Positions 10,293 through 21,930 of a stretch of DNA of 64,000 nucleotides are shown here, piece by piece. Position numbers and translations under genes: made by a program. The DNA is from Astropecten irregularis. Lineage: Eukaryota; Echinodermata; Asteroidea; Paxillosida; Astropectinidae. The notes beneath the pieces are model-generated. The model ran no database searches, was not told the DNA's origin, and saw nothing but the letters and a program-made list of their open reading frames with translations. How positions within the stretch are numbered: the first letter of the stretch is position 1; every line of letters begins with the position of its first letter. The stretch is taken from NCBI GenBank assembly GCA_963971285.1, contig OZ020258.1, positions 9,072,614 through 9,136,613 of the forward strand. The letters are read 5' to 3'.

Positions 10293-10385
10293 TTTTCACA
10301 GATGACTGTTACTGTATCTGTCTTGATATTTGTGCCCATGAATCTGTATTTCTTTGATAAAAACCAAAGTATGATATTACCTTTA
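10293..10385. repeat. Family A fragment, left end inverted
   Basis: It reads ttcacagatgactgttactg to aaagtatgatattacctttaa, about one quarter of the element. Confidence 0.7.
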
Positions 10386-10539
10386 AAAATAGTGGGATTA
10401 ATATTCTACTGGTGATTCAACTCACAGAGCCGAGCAAGTCCAGTATTTGCTTCGTGAAAATCGGCTGGTGGCAGTAGCGTAGACACTTCCTCAGACCTGG
10501 GGGTATGATCCTGTAGTAAGCCGACAGTACTAGCCATGT

Positions 10540-10665
10540 CCAAATGCTCTGGCTGCGGCAGCAAATTACGCATGCACCTATGACAGCCACAAGCCAGTCT
10601 GCCAGTGACTGCCGCCATTATAGACTTGTGTGTTATTTGCTGTCGCAGCCAGAGAATTATTGGGA
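10540..10665. repeat. Hairpin with about 22-bp arms
   Basis: ctctggctgcggcagcaaat on the left is mirrored by atttgctgtcgcagccagag on the right. The loop is about 80 bp. Confidence 0.75.
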
Positions 10666-10705
10666 CACGGCCGTACTGTTGCTTTCTATTAAGAACATTA
10701 TGTTC

Positions 10706-10800
10706 TTCAACTGTTTCTGTGAGATGCGTTGTACCACAGGGATCAGTCGTCGGACATCTTGTATTCTCCATTAACACCATTCTACTCGGTAACATACAAG
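10706..10800 (+). pseudogene. LINE reverse-transcriptase remnant
   Basis: One frame reads VRCVVPQGSVVGHLVFSINT, which closely follows the conserved PQGSVLGPLLF..YINDL block of non-LTR retrotransposon reverse transcriptases. Sequence on either side does not continue as reverse transcriptase in any frame I could follow, so this is a short fossil. The clade cannot be fixed from so little. Confidence 0.6.
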
Positions 10801-11089
10801 TTTCATCTCAGTACATTTTGTTTTAACCATGAGGGCGCTTTAATCAGCTTCCATTATGAGCGTAACCGACCTCAACTCTGCATGATCTTGGGCCCAGCAC
10901 GGAGGAAGAAAATCTTCATCCATGGGCCCAAGAACATCCTTATACCATTACTCGTAAGTACAGCTTATCCCATTCAGTTTACACACCACTTTGTGTTCGT
11001 TCTTTTCGAGTAAAGAGTTCAGCTTCATCTATATGTTGTGCAAAAAGGTGAGTTTATAATCCGTGTCCGCCATCTTGTTCTGTTGTTGC

Positions 11090-11190
11090 AGTTCCCAGTG
11101 TTGTAGGTCTCGAGACCGGTCTCGGTCTCGGTCTCGGTCTCGGTCTTGGTCTCGGACTTCCAGGTCTCGACTACAACACTGGCAGTTCCA
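11090..11190. repeat. Small fold-back element with GGTCTC hexamer array
   Basis: Ends are ccagtgttgtaggtctcgag and the inverse tctcgactacaacactgg. Between them ggtctc is repeated about eight times. Confidence 0.8.
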
Positions 11191-11496
11191 GGGATATAAG
11201 TTGTCAGCACATTTTGTATGTACATTCATTGTCTGCCAAAAATAATGTGTCAGGTTTTCAACTCGTAGTCCAGTTTCAGTCTCTCTTTAAGTCTGTAGAG
11301 TCTAGCTCTAACTATTAGACTATTCTGGTCACTTCAGCCCAATAGCCTTTGGAATGACTTGACAATAGAACGGACATTCCTTCTGTTTCCGGTTTTGTCT
11401 GGTCTTTCATGGTGGTGATCGATTGTCGAGTGGATGTTTCTGGATATTAATAAAAGTTTTGTCAAAGGTGTCATGTTTGTTTCACACCCAAGTAGT

Positions 11497-11715
11497 AAAG
11501 GGAGCATATAGGATTTGCAAGGCCTCCCCCAAAAAATATTGAGTTTGAGACAGAAAATGGACTCAACAGTTCGTAAACAGTGGAAACATTCACCATGGAA
11601 AATCTTGGTTCATCAGATGCTGGGGTTTTCAAGAAAGTCAAGATTTAGTGTCTTTTCCAAAGATCGTTTGTCCGAACGATTTTTGGAACAAACATAAAGA
11701 ACACCCTCACTTGAG
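11497..11715. repeat. Family G element, left part
   Basis: It starts aaagggagcatataggattt and has gagacagaaaatggactcaa and the palindrome aaagatcgtttgtccgaacg. The right half seen at 21492-21842 is missing. Confidence 0.75.
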
Positions 11716-11734
11716 TTGTTTTATTTATCCCCTT

Positions 11735-12030
11735 TCACTCAAGGTATGAAGATGGTACTGGTAGAAACATACTTTTAAAATATATATTTCCACCTGAAAT
11801 GCTGTATTTATCCAGAAATTGGTAAAACAAAAACCGAAAATAGTTTTGATCTCGGGGTAAGATCAAAATCATTCTTCATGTTTTATAAGAAAAATTGAGT
11901 CGGGTTTTCGCTATTTTCTCGTGACTCAGATGTCCGATTGTGCTCAATTTTTCACAGGTTTATTATTTCATGTACATGTTTGATCAGACAAAGTATGAGT
12001 GCTGTCCTGTGACCTTTACCAATCATGTAT
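11735..12030. repeat. Family B element, left end missing
   Basis: It has aaggtatgaagatggtactg, gatctcggggtaagatcaaa and ttatttcatgtacatgttt, ending cctttaccaatcatgtattg without the last terminal bases. Confidence 0.7.
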
Positions 12031-12329
12031 TGGATATAATTGGCCAGTTGCTTCAAGTTTGCATTTTCTGGCACACTTTTCTTTATTTACTGGCTTGCAT
12101 CTGATTAAGACCAAGAGAGGATTGGTGTCATGGATGTATTGCAAATCATGGTGTTGCATCTCATCATCCATTCGAAACGAGTTTCACTTCCTCTGACCAA
12201 CCTCTCTGTTCGTCCGGATCTCAAATAAGTTACGACAGTCGATTTTCCTGGGGACCATGATGTATGGGATTGGATTGCCTTGTTTATTTCCCGATCCCAG
12301 TCCGTCTTTTTTAATTTAATCACGAAATA

Positions 12330-12492
12330 ACACAAGGGAAACTGACTGGAGCGGGATTCAAACCAACGACCGCCGGAAAACCGTACCGGCGCTCTTACCA
12401 ACTGAGCCATCCAGTCCTATGTTGGTACATCGTGTCCCTAATAGTCGTTGTTTGTTTGGCAGTCATAAGCCATGAAACCACTCAGATGACGC
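12330..12492 (-). repeat. tRNA-derived SINE type 2, reverse orientation
   Basis: On the minus strand it reads actggatggctcagttggta (A box) and gtttgaatcccgctcca (B box region). The plus-strand flank ctaatagtcgttgtttg and ccatgaaaccactc matches the copy at 7595-7790. A family C element is inserted at its right edge. Confidence 0.65.
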
Positions 12493-12915
12493 TATACAGG
12501 GTGTCCCAAAAAACCGCAACACTTTGCGTCGGAACTATTTTATAAAGAATTATACTGTTTATCACTTCAAGATTCAGATATGTGATGCAACCATGTCTTG
12601 GCTATCACCATGTAGAATTTGAGCAAAATTGTACTGAATAACCCAACCTCAAAACTCAATATTTTCATCTTTCTTTCATATGCATTATGTGTGTATTGAC
12701 CACTATGCGTGACATCCTTGCAAATTTGTTTTTAAGGAGTACTCTTTCAATTGGTCATATTTTCGCCAATTGCAGCCCCAATATGCTTTACTTCTACATG
12801 GTGATAGTCAAGACATGGGTGCATCACATACCTGAATCTTGAAGTGATAAACAGTTTGATTTTAACGTAATGGTACCCGGCACAGTGTTGCGTTTTTTTC
12901 TGGGACACCCTGTGT
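12493..12915. repeat. Family C inverted-repeat element, full length
   Basis: It starts acagggtgtcccaaaaaac and ends ttttctgggacaccctgt, with gcaacacttt near one end and gtgttgcgtt near the other. It is about 420 bp and non-coding. The flanking bases are consistent with TA target use, as in Tc1/mariner-type MITEs, but I cannot fix the superfamily. Confidence 0.8.
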
Positions 12916-13379
12916 ATACATTGTCTCTTTATTTCGCCCCTTGTATATTGTGCCTAGGGAAAAACAGTGCTTTCTAATTTCAACTTGGGTATTGTTTTTG
13001 AGTGGAATGGTTTTGAACTGATTGCAACACCAGACATATTGAAATGAAGTTTCTTTAAAAATAGATTCATCTGTGTGTTATGTTTCTTTGGTAGCCATGG
13101 TAACCACCACCTGAATCAGGTCAGGGAAACTGTAAATCTGCCAAGGGGCATTACACAAAAATACAAATTGAATTTGTCATCGGCTTATGATCCTAAAATG
13201 ACATGGAGTTGACGCATTCTCGCAGGCTTCATCTGTGATTGTCGTGCACACACGTTAAAGGGGAAATGTGTAATATGCCAAGTATCACTTCAATTTATGT
13301 CAAAAGCTTTTTTTTGCAGCTGTGATGACTGTGCCTAATTGCAATAATTATTGTTTCAGAGTGTATTCACAAGTTATGC

Positions 13380-13740
13380 TCGGCTCGGCTCGGCTCGGTT
13401 CGGTTCGGTTCGGTTCGGTTGGGCTGGGCTGGGCTGGGCTGGGCTGGGCTGGGCTGGGCTGGGCTGGGCTGGGCTGGGCTGGGCTGGGCTGGGCTGCGCT
13501 GGGCTGGGCTGGGCTGGGCCGGGCTGGGCTGGGCAGGGGGCTGGGCCGGGCTGACCTGGAATGGCCTGGGCTGGGCTGGGCTAGGCTGGGCTGGGCTGGG
13601 CCGGGCTGGGCCTGGCAGGGGGCTGGGCCGGGCTGACCTGGAAAGGCCCGGGCTGGGCTGGGCTACGTTGGGCTGACCGGCTGACCTGGAACAGCATGGG
13701 CTGGGCTGACCTGGGATGGCCTGGGCTGGGTTACGACGGG
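13380..13740. repeat. GGGCT pentanucleotide satellite
   Basis: ggctc units pass into ggttc and then more than twenty near-perfect gggct units, followed by a higher-order unit containing gggctgacctggaatggcct. All frames are open on one strand, giving false GWAGL- or QPSPA-rich ORFs. A related array is at 45181-45358. Confidence 0.95.
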
Positions 13741-14149
13741 TTAATAAGCATCGGCCTACTCGCCTTAAATTCTGAAAATACATTTGAATGACTTCGTCAT
13801 ATCAAAATTGAATTTAAACCAAATGGGGTTGCAAGTGGTCAGTTTCAAATAATGCATGGACTAATACAATGAATACTCTGATCCAGTAGCATTCCCCCCC
13901 CCCCCAAGAAGAACAACCCCTTTAACTGTCATTCATGTCTTTCGTCTTTCATGTCTTGAGAAGACATAACATGATTGGCTGAGTGAGTCAGATGTCTTAC
14001 AGCGTATTTACAAGTCATAGCCATTGCAACATAGACATAATTCATCGAATAGGCCTAATGTGAACATTCATTCTGTAGTTGAAAAATCGTTTATGTACGC
14101 AGTGCGGGGAAAGAATTGGATTGAAGTAGGGGCACGGAAAAATTATGTT

Positions 14150-14262
14150 AACGGTATATGTTTCTACCAGCACCATCTTCATACCCTGAAAGTTATACGT
14201 AAATCTGTGAACATTTCTGTTTGGGTATGTTACCAAAACCGTTGCTGACAGTGAAAGCACAT
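14150..14262. repeat. Fragment of the end shared by families A and B
   Basis: ggtatatgtttctaccagca, ccctgaaagttatacgtaaa and catttctgtttgggtatgtt match the common end seen in both families. Confidence 0.65.
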
Positions 14263-14820
14263 TATGTAATCCATATACCTTAACTGACAAACCTGTAGAA
14301 GTTTGAGGTCAATCAGCCATCTGGGTCACCAGAAAATAGTGAAAACCCGTTTAAACATTTCAACGAATGAATAAAACACTTCGAAGCGATTTATTCCAAT
14401 CGGAAAACAGTTTCATTTATTTCTCAACGAATATGGCATTTCAGACAAAAAACATTTCATGGGATGTTTTCTCCTATCCTCATTATTATACTGTGTAAGT
14501 TTTATGTGAATCTGTGATCTTGAAGTGTATTTTGTCTTAGCAATTCTGTACCATCCCTTTAAGTTAAAGTCAACGATATGCCCTTTAAATGCGCATATGT
14601 TTGAATATTTCTTGAAGTTCATCGTTGTTCAACTTGTCTGATGTTCACTTTATCTTTCTCGTCTGAGAGTGCATGGGTATTCATTACAGAAAAGAATCAG
14701 ACAAGGAATCAGTCAGACCAGACGCTGTATGCTTACTGTGCTGCAGGCCTGTCGGGATTTAACCTTCAACGGGCCGGCAACGGCAAAATTAAATCATAAT
14801 ATTACAATTAGCTGCAGCGC

Positions 14821-14828
14821 TGACGTCA
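14821..14828 (+). promoter_or_regulatory. CRE-like palindrome in the probable kinase promoter
   Basis: tgacgtca lies about 180 bases before the donor of the candidate leader exon, in a locally less AT-rich stretch. The motif is the consensus for CREB/ATF factors; use here is inference. Confidence 0.35.
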
Positions 14829-14879
14829 TCACGAGGAAGTAGTCATTTACCGAGTTGGCAGTTTGTCCTGCAAGTAGTT

Positions 14880-15000
14880 CTGCTTTCGCGTTGACTTCAA
14901 TGCATTCTGTACCCAACTGTGCTATTTCATATACGCGTATACGGCTGGCATATTTCGAAGTTGGGCTTACTAAGTTGAACAGCCGGTGCGGAAATGTGCG
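14880..15000 (+). other. Candidate untranslated exon 1 of the Src-family kinase gene
   Basis: The stretch ends in a good donor (gtgcg/gtgagt at 15001) and carries no long ORF. Its start is undefined. It is placed here because it is the nearest donor-bearing, promoter-like sequence upstream of the start-codon exon on the same strand. Confidence 0.35.
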
Positions 15001-15087
15001 GTGAGTAGCCCCGCTTTTTGGCTGGATCTGGGGATCTACAGTTTCAAATCATAACCTGAAATATGTGTCTGTATTTTCTCATCACAG

Positions 15088-15219
15088 CATAATGGAAAAG
15101 TTTCGGGAAATCACACAAGTTTCCGTATAATTAGGAAATATAATCGACAACGGCAACAGCTTGGAAGTATTCACACTGAACGACACTCTGATTGTGTGTT
15201 ACAAGACTCTGCTATACTG
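15088..15219 (+). other. Candidate untranslated exon 2 of the Src-family kinase gene
   Basis: It is bounded by a strong acceptor (ttttctcatcacag) and a consensus donor (actg/gtaagt). It contains a short upstream ORF starting ATGGAAAAG and closed after 13 codons. The intron to exon 1 would be only 87 bases. Confidence 0.4.
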
Positions 15220-15674
15220 GTAAGTGTCCAAGATTTCTTAAACTTCTGAGTTTAAAAATGTGTGAAGCACTCACATTCATGTCTTATAGTGATTGTGATG
15301 GAACTTCACTTTCCACGTCTGCTCTATGATGTATGCTATTTGTTCCAATTATATGAAGCTTATCGTAAGCTTAGGTTTTTTTTCTTCAAATTATGATTAT
15401 TTATAAGGATTGCCCAAATGTGTGTATACACAGAAAAATTTGGTTACTACTAACAGTTTTTTCATTTTCTTGTAAATCCTTGCAGCTATATAGTTAAACC
15501 AAAAACTTCACAATGCAACTTCAAACAACTGCCGTTGTAGGTACAATACATGATGGTTGTATTTTGATTGGTTGAATTCGATTAGACAGGACAATATTGT
15601 TTGGTCATTGGTCAATTCAAATATAGACTCTTAAAGATCAAAACAAAACACCATTTAGACTTTAATTATTATGA

Positions 15675-15860
15675 AGTGAAAGATTAGTGTTAGAAGGGCC
15701 TGACGTTTCGATCCTAGCATGATCTTTCTCAGAGGCGACTCTCGTTTAGTCTTTGAGAGAGATCCTGCTATATAGGATCGAAACGTCAGGCCCTCCTAAT
15801 TCTGAGCGTTAAATATTTCAGATAATTAGTTTGATTGGTGAGTAGTTTGCAGCAGTTTAT
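15675..15860. repeat. Family H element, fold-back fragment
   Basis: agggcctgacgtttcgatcc and the inverse ggatcgaaacgtcaggccct flank about 70 bases. Part of the interior (atgatctttctcagaggc) and the tail gtagtttgcagcagtttat recur at 42815-43120 and 45905-46130. Confidence 0.7.
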
Positions 15861-16248
15861 TTCTTGACTATAAAATGGAAGGTACATTCAATTACTCAAC
15901 TTGCAGGTTTTTCCCTAATGAGATTTGTAATATACAAATAGATCGTTTTTGATCCGTTTTTTTTTTTTTTTTTTTTTACAATTATTGCCCAACAAAAGGC
16001 TCGAAAGGGCCACTCAATGGTGATGACTAAAGGAAAGGAGAGAGAGAAAAACAGAGCAATTAGGAAGATCTGTTTGCAAGAAAACATAACGTTTGATTTG
16101 AGAGAGATCATATCCTGTAGGAAAACAGGATGAGGGTAGGGAATTCCAGAGTGAGGCAGTGTCGAGTTTGCTGAAATAGTGGACAGATTAGTCGAAGTGT
16201 CTAAATAAAACGTAATCAGTAGCAGCCTTCAATGACTACTTGAAATGT

Positions 16249-16663
16249 ACAGGGTGTCCCAGAAAAAACGCAACACTGTGTCGGGACCCATTATGTTACA
16301 ATTAAACTGTTTATCACTTCAAGATTCAGATATGTGGTACAGCCATGTCTGGGCTATCACCGTGTAGAATTTAGCATATTGTGGCTGAAATTGGCGAAAA
16401 TATTACCAAATTGTAAGAGTGCTCCTTTAACAACAAATTTGCAAGGATTACCCGCATAGTGGTGAATACACACTTAATGTGTATGAAAGGAAGATGAAAA
16501 TCGGGTTTTGAGGTCGGGTTATTCAGTCTTAGTTTTTTTCTCTCAATTTCAGTCCAATTTTGCTCAAATTCTACAGGCTGATAGCCAAGACATGGCTTTA
16601 TCACATACCTGAATCTTGAAGTGATAAACGATGTTGTTGGTTCTTTTTTTGACACCCTGTATA
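16249..16663. repeat. Family C inverted-repeat element
   Basis: It begins acagggtgtcccagaaaaaa and ends tttttttgacaccctgta. The interior is the same as at 12493-12915. Confidence 0.8.
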
Positions 16664-17064
16664 TACCCCCAAAACGTGATAGAGCAAGTGATATTATCTC
16701 GTCTTGGGTGGGGGAGGCAGCTTGGTAAGCTTAGGAGGAGCCTTCCGGGACAGCCCCCGTCTATACTGGGAAGTGTCAGGGATCAGCACACTCGGAAGCT
16801 CGGTGCAGATGCACCCTTCTGATGCTCGGCTTGACCCCTGTTGAGACTTCCGTCAGTCGGGTCAGTGTACGGTAGTTAAAGTATCCCGTGTAAGCCCCTT
16901 GTCCGGTTTAGCTCTTGGAGCTTTAATAGATTGTTTCAGGCCCTTCTGTGGACTTGAAGGATTGATTTGCAGCGTTGATAATTCATCGTAGCTGTTGAAA
17001 GTTTGCCAAACATTATTTTGAGATTGAAATGGCGTGACAAAATACCACGCTATCAAACTATTCA
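16664..17064. other. Unassigned, GC-richer spacer between two family C copies
   Basis: The part at 16700-16900 (for example gaggagccttccgggacagc) is clearly richer in G+C than its surroundings and unlike the local repeats. No ORF or motif is recognisable. It may be an old retroelement fragment, but I cannot show it. Confidence 0.3.
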
Positions 17065-17508
17065 TCAGGGTGTTCCCCCCAAAAAACGCAACACTTTGTG
17101 TCGAGAACTCACATATGAAAATGAAACTGTTTACCTCTTCAAGATTCAGATATGTGATACATCCATGTCTTTGCTATCACCATGTAGAATTTAAGCAAAA
17201 TTAGACTGGAATTGAGGGATAAAACTGAGACTGAATTACCTATCCTCAAAACACGATTTTCATCTTTCTTTCAATACACATTTTATGTGTGTATTGGCCA
17301 CTTATTCTGGAATAATGCACATGTGTTTTTAAAGAATACTCTTTCAGTTGGTCATATTTTCGCCAATTTCAGCCTGATTTTGCCTAAATTCTACATGGTC
17401 ATAGCCAAGACATAATTGTTTCATATAGCTGAATCTTGAATTGATATACAATTAATTTGTTTACATAATGGTTCCCGACAAAGTGTTGCGTTTTGGGACA
17501 CACTGTAC
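17065..17508. repeat. Family C inverted-repeat element
   Basis: It has tcagggtgttccccccaaaa at the left, gacaaagtgttgcgttttgg and gacacactgta at the right, with the usual interior. It is more diverged than the copy 400 bases upstream. Confidence 0.75.
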
Positions 17509-17908
17509 ATAATTATCATGTTTATCTAGAATATGAAATGAAATATGATTGAACTGTGAAGTCCTTTATTCACAATTTCACTTTCACTTCAAATTCATTC
17601 GATCGCTAAGGTCTGGCATAAAAAGCAAAAACTGAGATTGGTTTCGGCCTGATTTACAGAATTGTCACACTAACACCGCGAAAGTCATACTGTCAAAGAA
17701 TATCACAGAACCAGGTACCCTGGGAATCAAGAGAAATATAAGACTATTTCAACATGAATGGAAATTTAATCATCTTGCAGGATAGAGCAGGACGTCTATA
17801 ATTAATGAGACACAGTTAAGGGTTGTATGGTTTGTGTGTGAATAAAGAAAATCGTCTATTTTTAAAGAGATGACATGTAGATTAGCAAAAATATCCCAAG
17901 TGCACTTT

Positions 17909-18060
17909 TAAAGGTAATATCATACTTGGGTGTCTGTCAAAGAAATGCAGATTCATGAGCAGGAATATGACAAAAGATACAACAACAGACATCTGTGAAG
18001 TTTTCAGTCCCATACGGTGCCGATTTTTTTTGAGAAAACAGTGAAAAACGTTCACGATAT
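17909..18060. repeat. Family A fragment, left part
   Basis: It starts taaaggtaatatcatacttg and has agtcccatacggtgccga, then departs after gaaaacagtgaaaaac. Confidence 0.65.
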
Positions 18061-18169
18061 TTTAACATTCTTTTCACCGTTATTTGTCTAGTTTTGGAAG
18101 ATCCATTTTTTTAGGGGGGTGTGTCATTGTTTTTACTCTTTTGTTGATAAATACAGCATTTGAGCAACC

Positions 18170-18275
18170 TCCTGAATATCGTGCAGGCGCTCTACCAACT
18201 GAGCTATCCAGCCCTACGTTGGTGGTGACCCCATAGTCTATTATCTTTGTTCGTTTTTTCTTTGTTCACTTTTCA
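18170..18275 (-). repeat. SINE type 2 fragment, reverse
   Basis: aactgagctatccagcccta with gttggtggtgaccccatagt matches the head and flank at 7660-7700. It lies just upstream of the kinase start-codon exon. Confidence 0.6.
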
Positions 18276-18409
18276 ATGACTTTGAATTCAGTCAATTTCC
18301 CGTGTAGTTATTTGATGATTATGTGGTATAATGTTGTTAGATGATCTTAATCATAAACAGTGGGAAAATAACACGAGGTGAATTGCTGTATTTTTCATTT
18401 CTTCCACAG

Positions 18410-18775
18410 ACACGTCAGGTCTGAGATAATTATAAAGAACGTTTCTCTTCATCATGGGAAACAAGGAGAGTCACCAGGGAAACGGTGCAGATGGGCAGGA
18501 CAGTTTTGACCACAGCACCTCTACCATCACAGTATCCTCGGCCAAACTGAGCAGAGATCGTAAGGATCGTAAAGACAAAGACAAGAAGCCCAAGAAGACC
18601 AAGACGCGTAAGGACTCGGTCAATGCTGGTGGTGGGAACGATCAGGACCGGCAGAATCACAATCTTGGGGATGGTGCAGTAGCAGGAGTTGGCAGTAACT
18701 CGACCGGTGTCATGATTTCTGCTTCAGTTGGTAATGATCAGATGGGATTAATGCACTCATCCAGTACAAGACCAG
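18410..18775 (+). CDS. Src-family tyrosine kinase, coding exon 1 (gene overview)
   Basis: This opens a complete Src-family non-receptor tyrosine kinase of 554 predicted residues in 11 coding exons ending at 36736. Order: myristoylation and unique region 1-107, SH3 about 111-168, SH2 about 173-270, linker, kinase about 285-545, short C-tail. Such kinases act at the inner membrane, phosphorylating tyrosines downstream of receptors and adhesion. ATG is at 18454, after the acceptor cttccacag. The start MGNKES gives Gly2 for myristoylation, but residue 3 is Asn rather than Cys, so SRC-like membrane binding through a basic patch is likely; a long Lys/Arg-rich run (DRKDRKDKDKKPKKTKTRK) supports this. 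The rest of the region is low complexity. The exon leaves in phase 1 at cag/gtaaag. The kinase half looks closest to LYN/HCK/LCK. Confidence 0.93.
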
Positions 18776-18823
18776 GTAAAGTAATCCTTGCATTGCTTTT
18801 TTGTTTTGCTCGCTTTAACACTT

Positions 18824-19266
18824 AAAGGTTTACTGTAATCAAATTTGGGAAAGGGGTGAAAGTGCTTTAAAATTATTGTTTAATACATAAGTAATGACTA
18901 CATAAATCTATATCTTTATGTAAGTGCTTAATTTTGACCAAAAAGTTACCAAATCAGTACATGTATGCCCCGTCCCCCCCCCCAAAAAAAAAGTCCCCCT
19001 TGGAACAGATCCAAGCAACAATATCGAGTGACGTCACCTACAGAACAAGTATGGCTCTCAACACTGTATACTACATGGCGTTCTGCATGATTGTGACGTC
19101 AGCAAAGTTTTTCGTCGCAAAAAGTGGGGTGCTCGATTATGGGTCTAAAATACCTCTTTTTCTGTATACAATATTTTTAGCACAAACAATGAGACAGGTT
19201 GAGTTTTATAACAATACAGATGTATTTATTTTCATAATGTGTTTTGATTACAGTCAACCTTTAAGC
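18824..19266. repeat. Family D inverted-repeat element, full length
   Basis: It starts aaaggtttactgtaatcaaa and ends gattacagtcaacctttaa. The interior carries gagtgacgtcaccta and a second CRE-like ttgtgacgtcag. It is in the first coding-region intron of the kinase. A family I element abuts its right end. Confidence 0.85.
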
Positions 19267-19270
19267 ATTC

Positions 19271-19420
19271 ACCAGGGGTCGATATCACCAAACTCATCGC
19301 AACTTACTACCAATCTTAGGATTTATTTTGACGCATTGCTGCCCTACATAAGATACGATGTGATATACTTCGTATAACTCGAGTTACTATCGATTGTAGG
19401 GCTTCGTGAAATCGACCTCA
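19271..19420. repeat. Family I inverted-repeat element
   Basis: The left end caggggtcgatatcaccaaa pairs with the right end cttcgtgaaatcgacctc. actcgagttactatcgattg recurs inverted near 57260. A second copy at 57239-57632 is split by a family F insertion. Confidence 0.7.
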
Positions 19421-20189
19421 TTATTACTTCGTGGTTCAAGCAACTCATCGTACTAAGTTATGAACGAGGGGCATTTTTTGTTAATTAACACGACAATATT
19501 GGGGCATTCAGCCATGCCTAATGTACATTTTTCAATGTCTTCAAATCTGCACATTATGACTGATAAAAGAACACTTATACTGCGTTATTTCTTCCAAGTT
19601 ACAGCCGGATTCTTGATTACGTTTAGACATAAGATATTTTGAAGACCGTTGAGACTCTCGAAAGCACAGTACATACAACAGCTCAATAAAATGAATGGAT
19701 AAATACGTGTGTGGATTCGTATTTAAAATACAAGGCAGCTAAAGTTTTATATTTAAAAACTTTCCTGTTAAATGCTTTAATCTTTTGGTGAGCTAGGTTG
19801 TGTTGAAATGTGCATGATTTTATAACAAGACCCCTGGACAACGCCCACTTTACCCTTCCACAATCAGAAGCAATCCGCCATTTTGAAAGCTCATGGCTGC
19901 CTGGTTCTATTCCAGGCTTCTGAATACACTAGTCTTTTTGTCTTTAGCCAGTTTATCTTGGGGCGGGTCAAAAGTTCAAACATAAGGAAGGGAAGCATGA
20001 TATTACATAGGATGGCACACCTGAAGACAGTATCCGTCTTAAATTTCAACTTGCGACTAAAAATCTTTTATCAATGAAAGATTGAGCTCAGTCCGCTTTA
20101 ATATTTCTTTGAGTACACAGTGTGTATTATACTGTATACTGCCGTTCGGCTGTAGCTGACGTTGACAGAAACACCCAGTCGGTAAAATT

Positions 20190-20830
20190 TCCTTTTACAT
20201 CCACATAATACATCCACATATTAGCCCTTTCACATCCACATAATTAGCCCTTTCACATCCACGTATTTGCCCTTTACATCCACATACTAGCCATTTTGCA
20301 TCCACAAATTAGCCCTAAGTTGACTTCATCGCATTAGGCCTTTTACATCTAAATCTAAATGTATTAGCACTTTAAAATCCACATATTAGTCCTTTTACAT
20401 CCACATATTAGACCTTTTGCATCCACAAATTAGCCCTAAGTTGACATCCATCTATTAGCCCTTTTACATCCACACATTAGCCCTTTTAAATCCAAATATT
20501 TGCCCTTTTGCATCCACACAATCATAAGCCCTTTGACATCCACACATTAGCCCTTTTACATCCACATATTAGTCCTAAGTTGACATCCACGTATTAGCCC
20601 TTTTAAATCCAAATATTAGCCCTTTTACATCCACATATTAGTCCTAAGTTGACATCCACGTATTAGCCCTTTTAAATCCAAATATTAGCCCTTTTACATC
20701 CACATATTAGTCCTTTTATAATCTACACATTAGCCCTTTTAATTTGCCCTTTTACATCCACATGTTACACTTATTCACGTCCAAATGTTAGACCTATTTA
20801 CATCCAAAATGATACATCCAAATGCAAGTG
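20190..20830. repeat. Minisatellite of about 20-23 bp, unit TTTTACATCCACATATTAGCCC
   Basis: About 25 imperfect units repeat acatccacatattagccctt, with longer units containing taagttgacatccacg recurring at 20440, 20577 and 20647. It is not a CRISPR array: units are contiguous with no unique spacers. Confidence 0.9.
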
Positions 20831-20964
20831 ACAGTAAGTAATTAGCCTGTTAATCTTGCCAACTTGTTCATGGCGTTATAAAGGCGCCAAACTGCGTCAC
20901 CAGTCGGCGCGTCGTGCCGTCGCCCATTGCATCGCCACAAGTTGGCGCCCTGGATCTTATTATA

Positions 20965-21205
20965 GGCCTTTTCGAAACTCAGGCTTAGGCTAAGGCTAAG
21001 GCTTCGGTGCCGTCATCCATATGCTGAAACATAGGTTGTGGTTTTTCATTGAAGCTGAAGGTCTGTTTTCCTTTTCAAACCAGAGAATCTACTTCCGATC
21101 CGCAGCCAAAAGCCTCTATTTTGTTAGCTGTTATTTTAGAATGGATTCTCGAAATGGTGCCTGAGCCTGAGCTTAAGCCTCCGTTTCGAAAAGGTCATAG
21201 GACCT
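20965..21205. repeat. Family F element
   Basis: It has ggccttttcgaaactcaggc at the left, aaacataggttgtggttttt inside and gagcttaagcctccgtttcg at the right. It is in the reverse sense relative to 25118-25365. Confidence 0.75.
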
Positions 21206-21491
21206 AATGATGTCATCGTTAAATTGAGAAAGTTTGCGCGTTCCATTTTTTCTATAAAAATGTTTTGTAGTACCTAGTTTTACTTCCGTGGTTTTGCTTT
21301 CAGTCAGCTCAACTTTGAAGTGTTTAACTGCACACGTACGTACGAACCTGCAAAATCAAAACTTACTTCAAAGGTGTTTCCCTTCCAATGGCGAAACCAT
21401 TACACACTGTCATGATGATCAGTTGGTGCATAATAATGCTAAAGTCAGGTCACTGCATGGCCGAGTTTATACTCTGAAGCCACAAACCTTT

Positions 21492-21842
21492 AAAGGCAGC
21501 GTACAGGATTTGAGAGGCCTCCAAAAATGTATTGAGTTTGAGACAGAAAATGGACTCAACAGTTCGTAAACAGTGCAAACAGTCACCATGGGAAATCTTG
21601 GTTCATCAGATGCTGGGTGTTTCAAGAAAATCAAGATTTAGTGTCTTTTAAAAAGATTTTTTTAATCTTTTTAGCATTTGGAAAGCGTGGTGTAACCGTG
21701 AAGGATTCGGATGGGGGCAAGATTATTTCGGCCGTATTTCTGCTATGCAGATGAATAAAGCGCAAAATGATACATGAAACAACGTCTGTAGGGAAGTAAT
21801 TCAGCCAAAACGCATATCTTTGCAAATCCTATATGCTCCCTT
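21492..21842. repeat. Family G inverted-repeat element
   Basis: The left part reads aaaggcagcgtacaggattt and the right end tgcaaatcctatatgctccc then ttta. The interior has gaaaatggactcaacagttc and gtggtgtaaccgtgaagga. About 350 bp. Confidence 0.8.
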
Positions 21843-21930
21843 TAAGAGCCATCCGAAGGGAGATTTCATTCCATGAATGATAACCACAGTAGCTTCTATC
21901 TGTAATTTAAAACAACTATGACATCCTCTT

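Noticed and set aside
10406-10795. 129-codon minus-strand ORF
   Set aside because: It runs antisense through a hairpin and a LINE remnant on the other strand; no recognisable domain.
13322-13783. Gly-Trp-Ala or Gln-Pro-Ser rich ORFs
   Set aside because: All frames are open over the GGGCT satellite; no flanking exon features.
16631-16822. Possible coding region in the GC-richer spacer
   Set aside because: Short, no motif, no splice signals and partly in a family C end.
18934-19377. 147-codon ORF after the first kinase coding exon
   Set aside because: Most of it is family D and family I element sequence, not open in the sister copies.
20190-20830. CRISPR-like array
   Set aside because: Units are contiguous and imperfect with no unique spacers, in an animal genome: a minisatellite.
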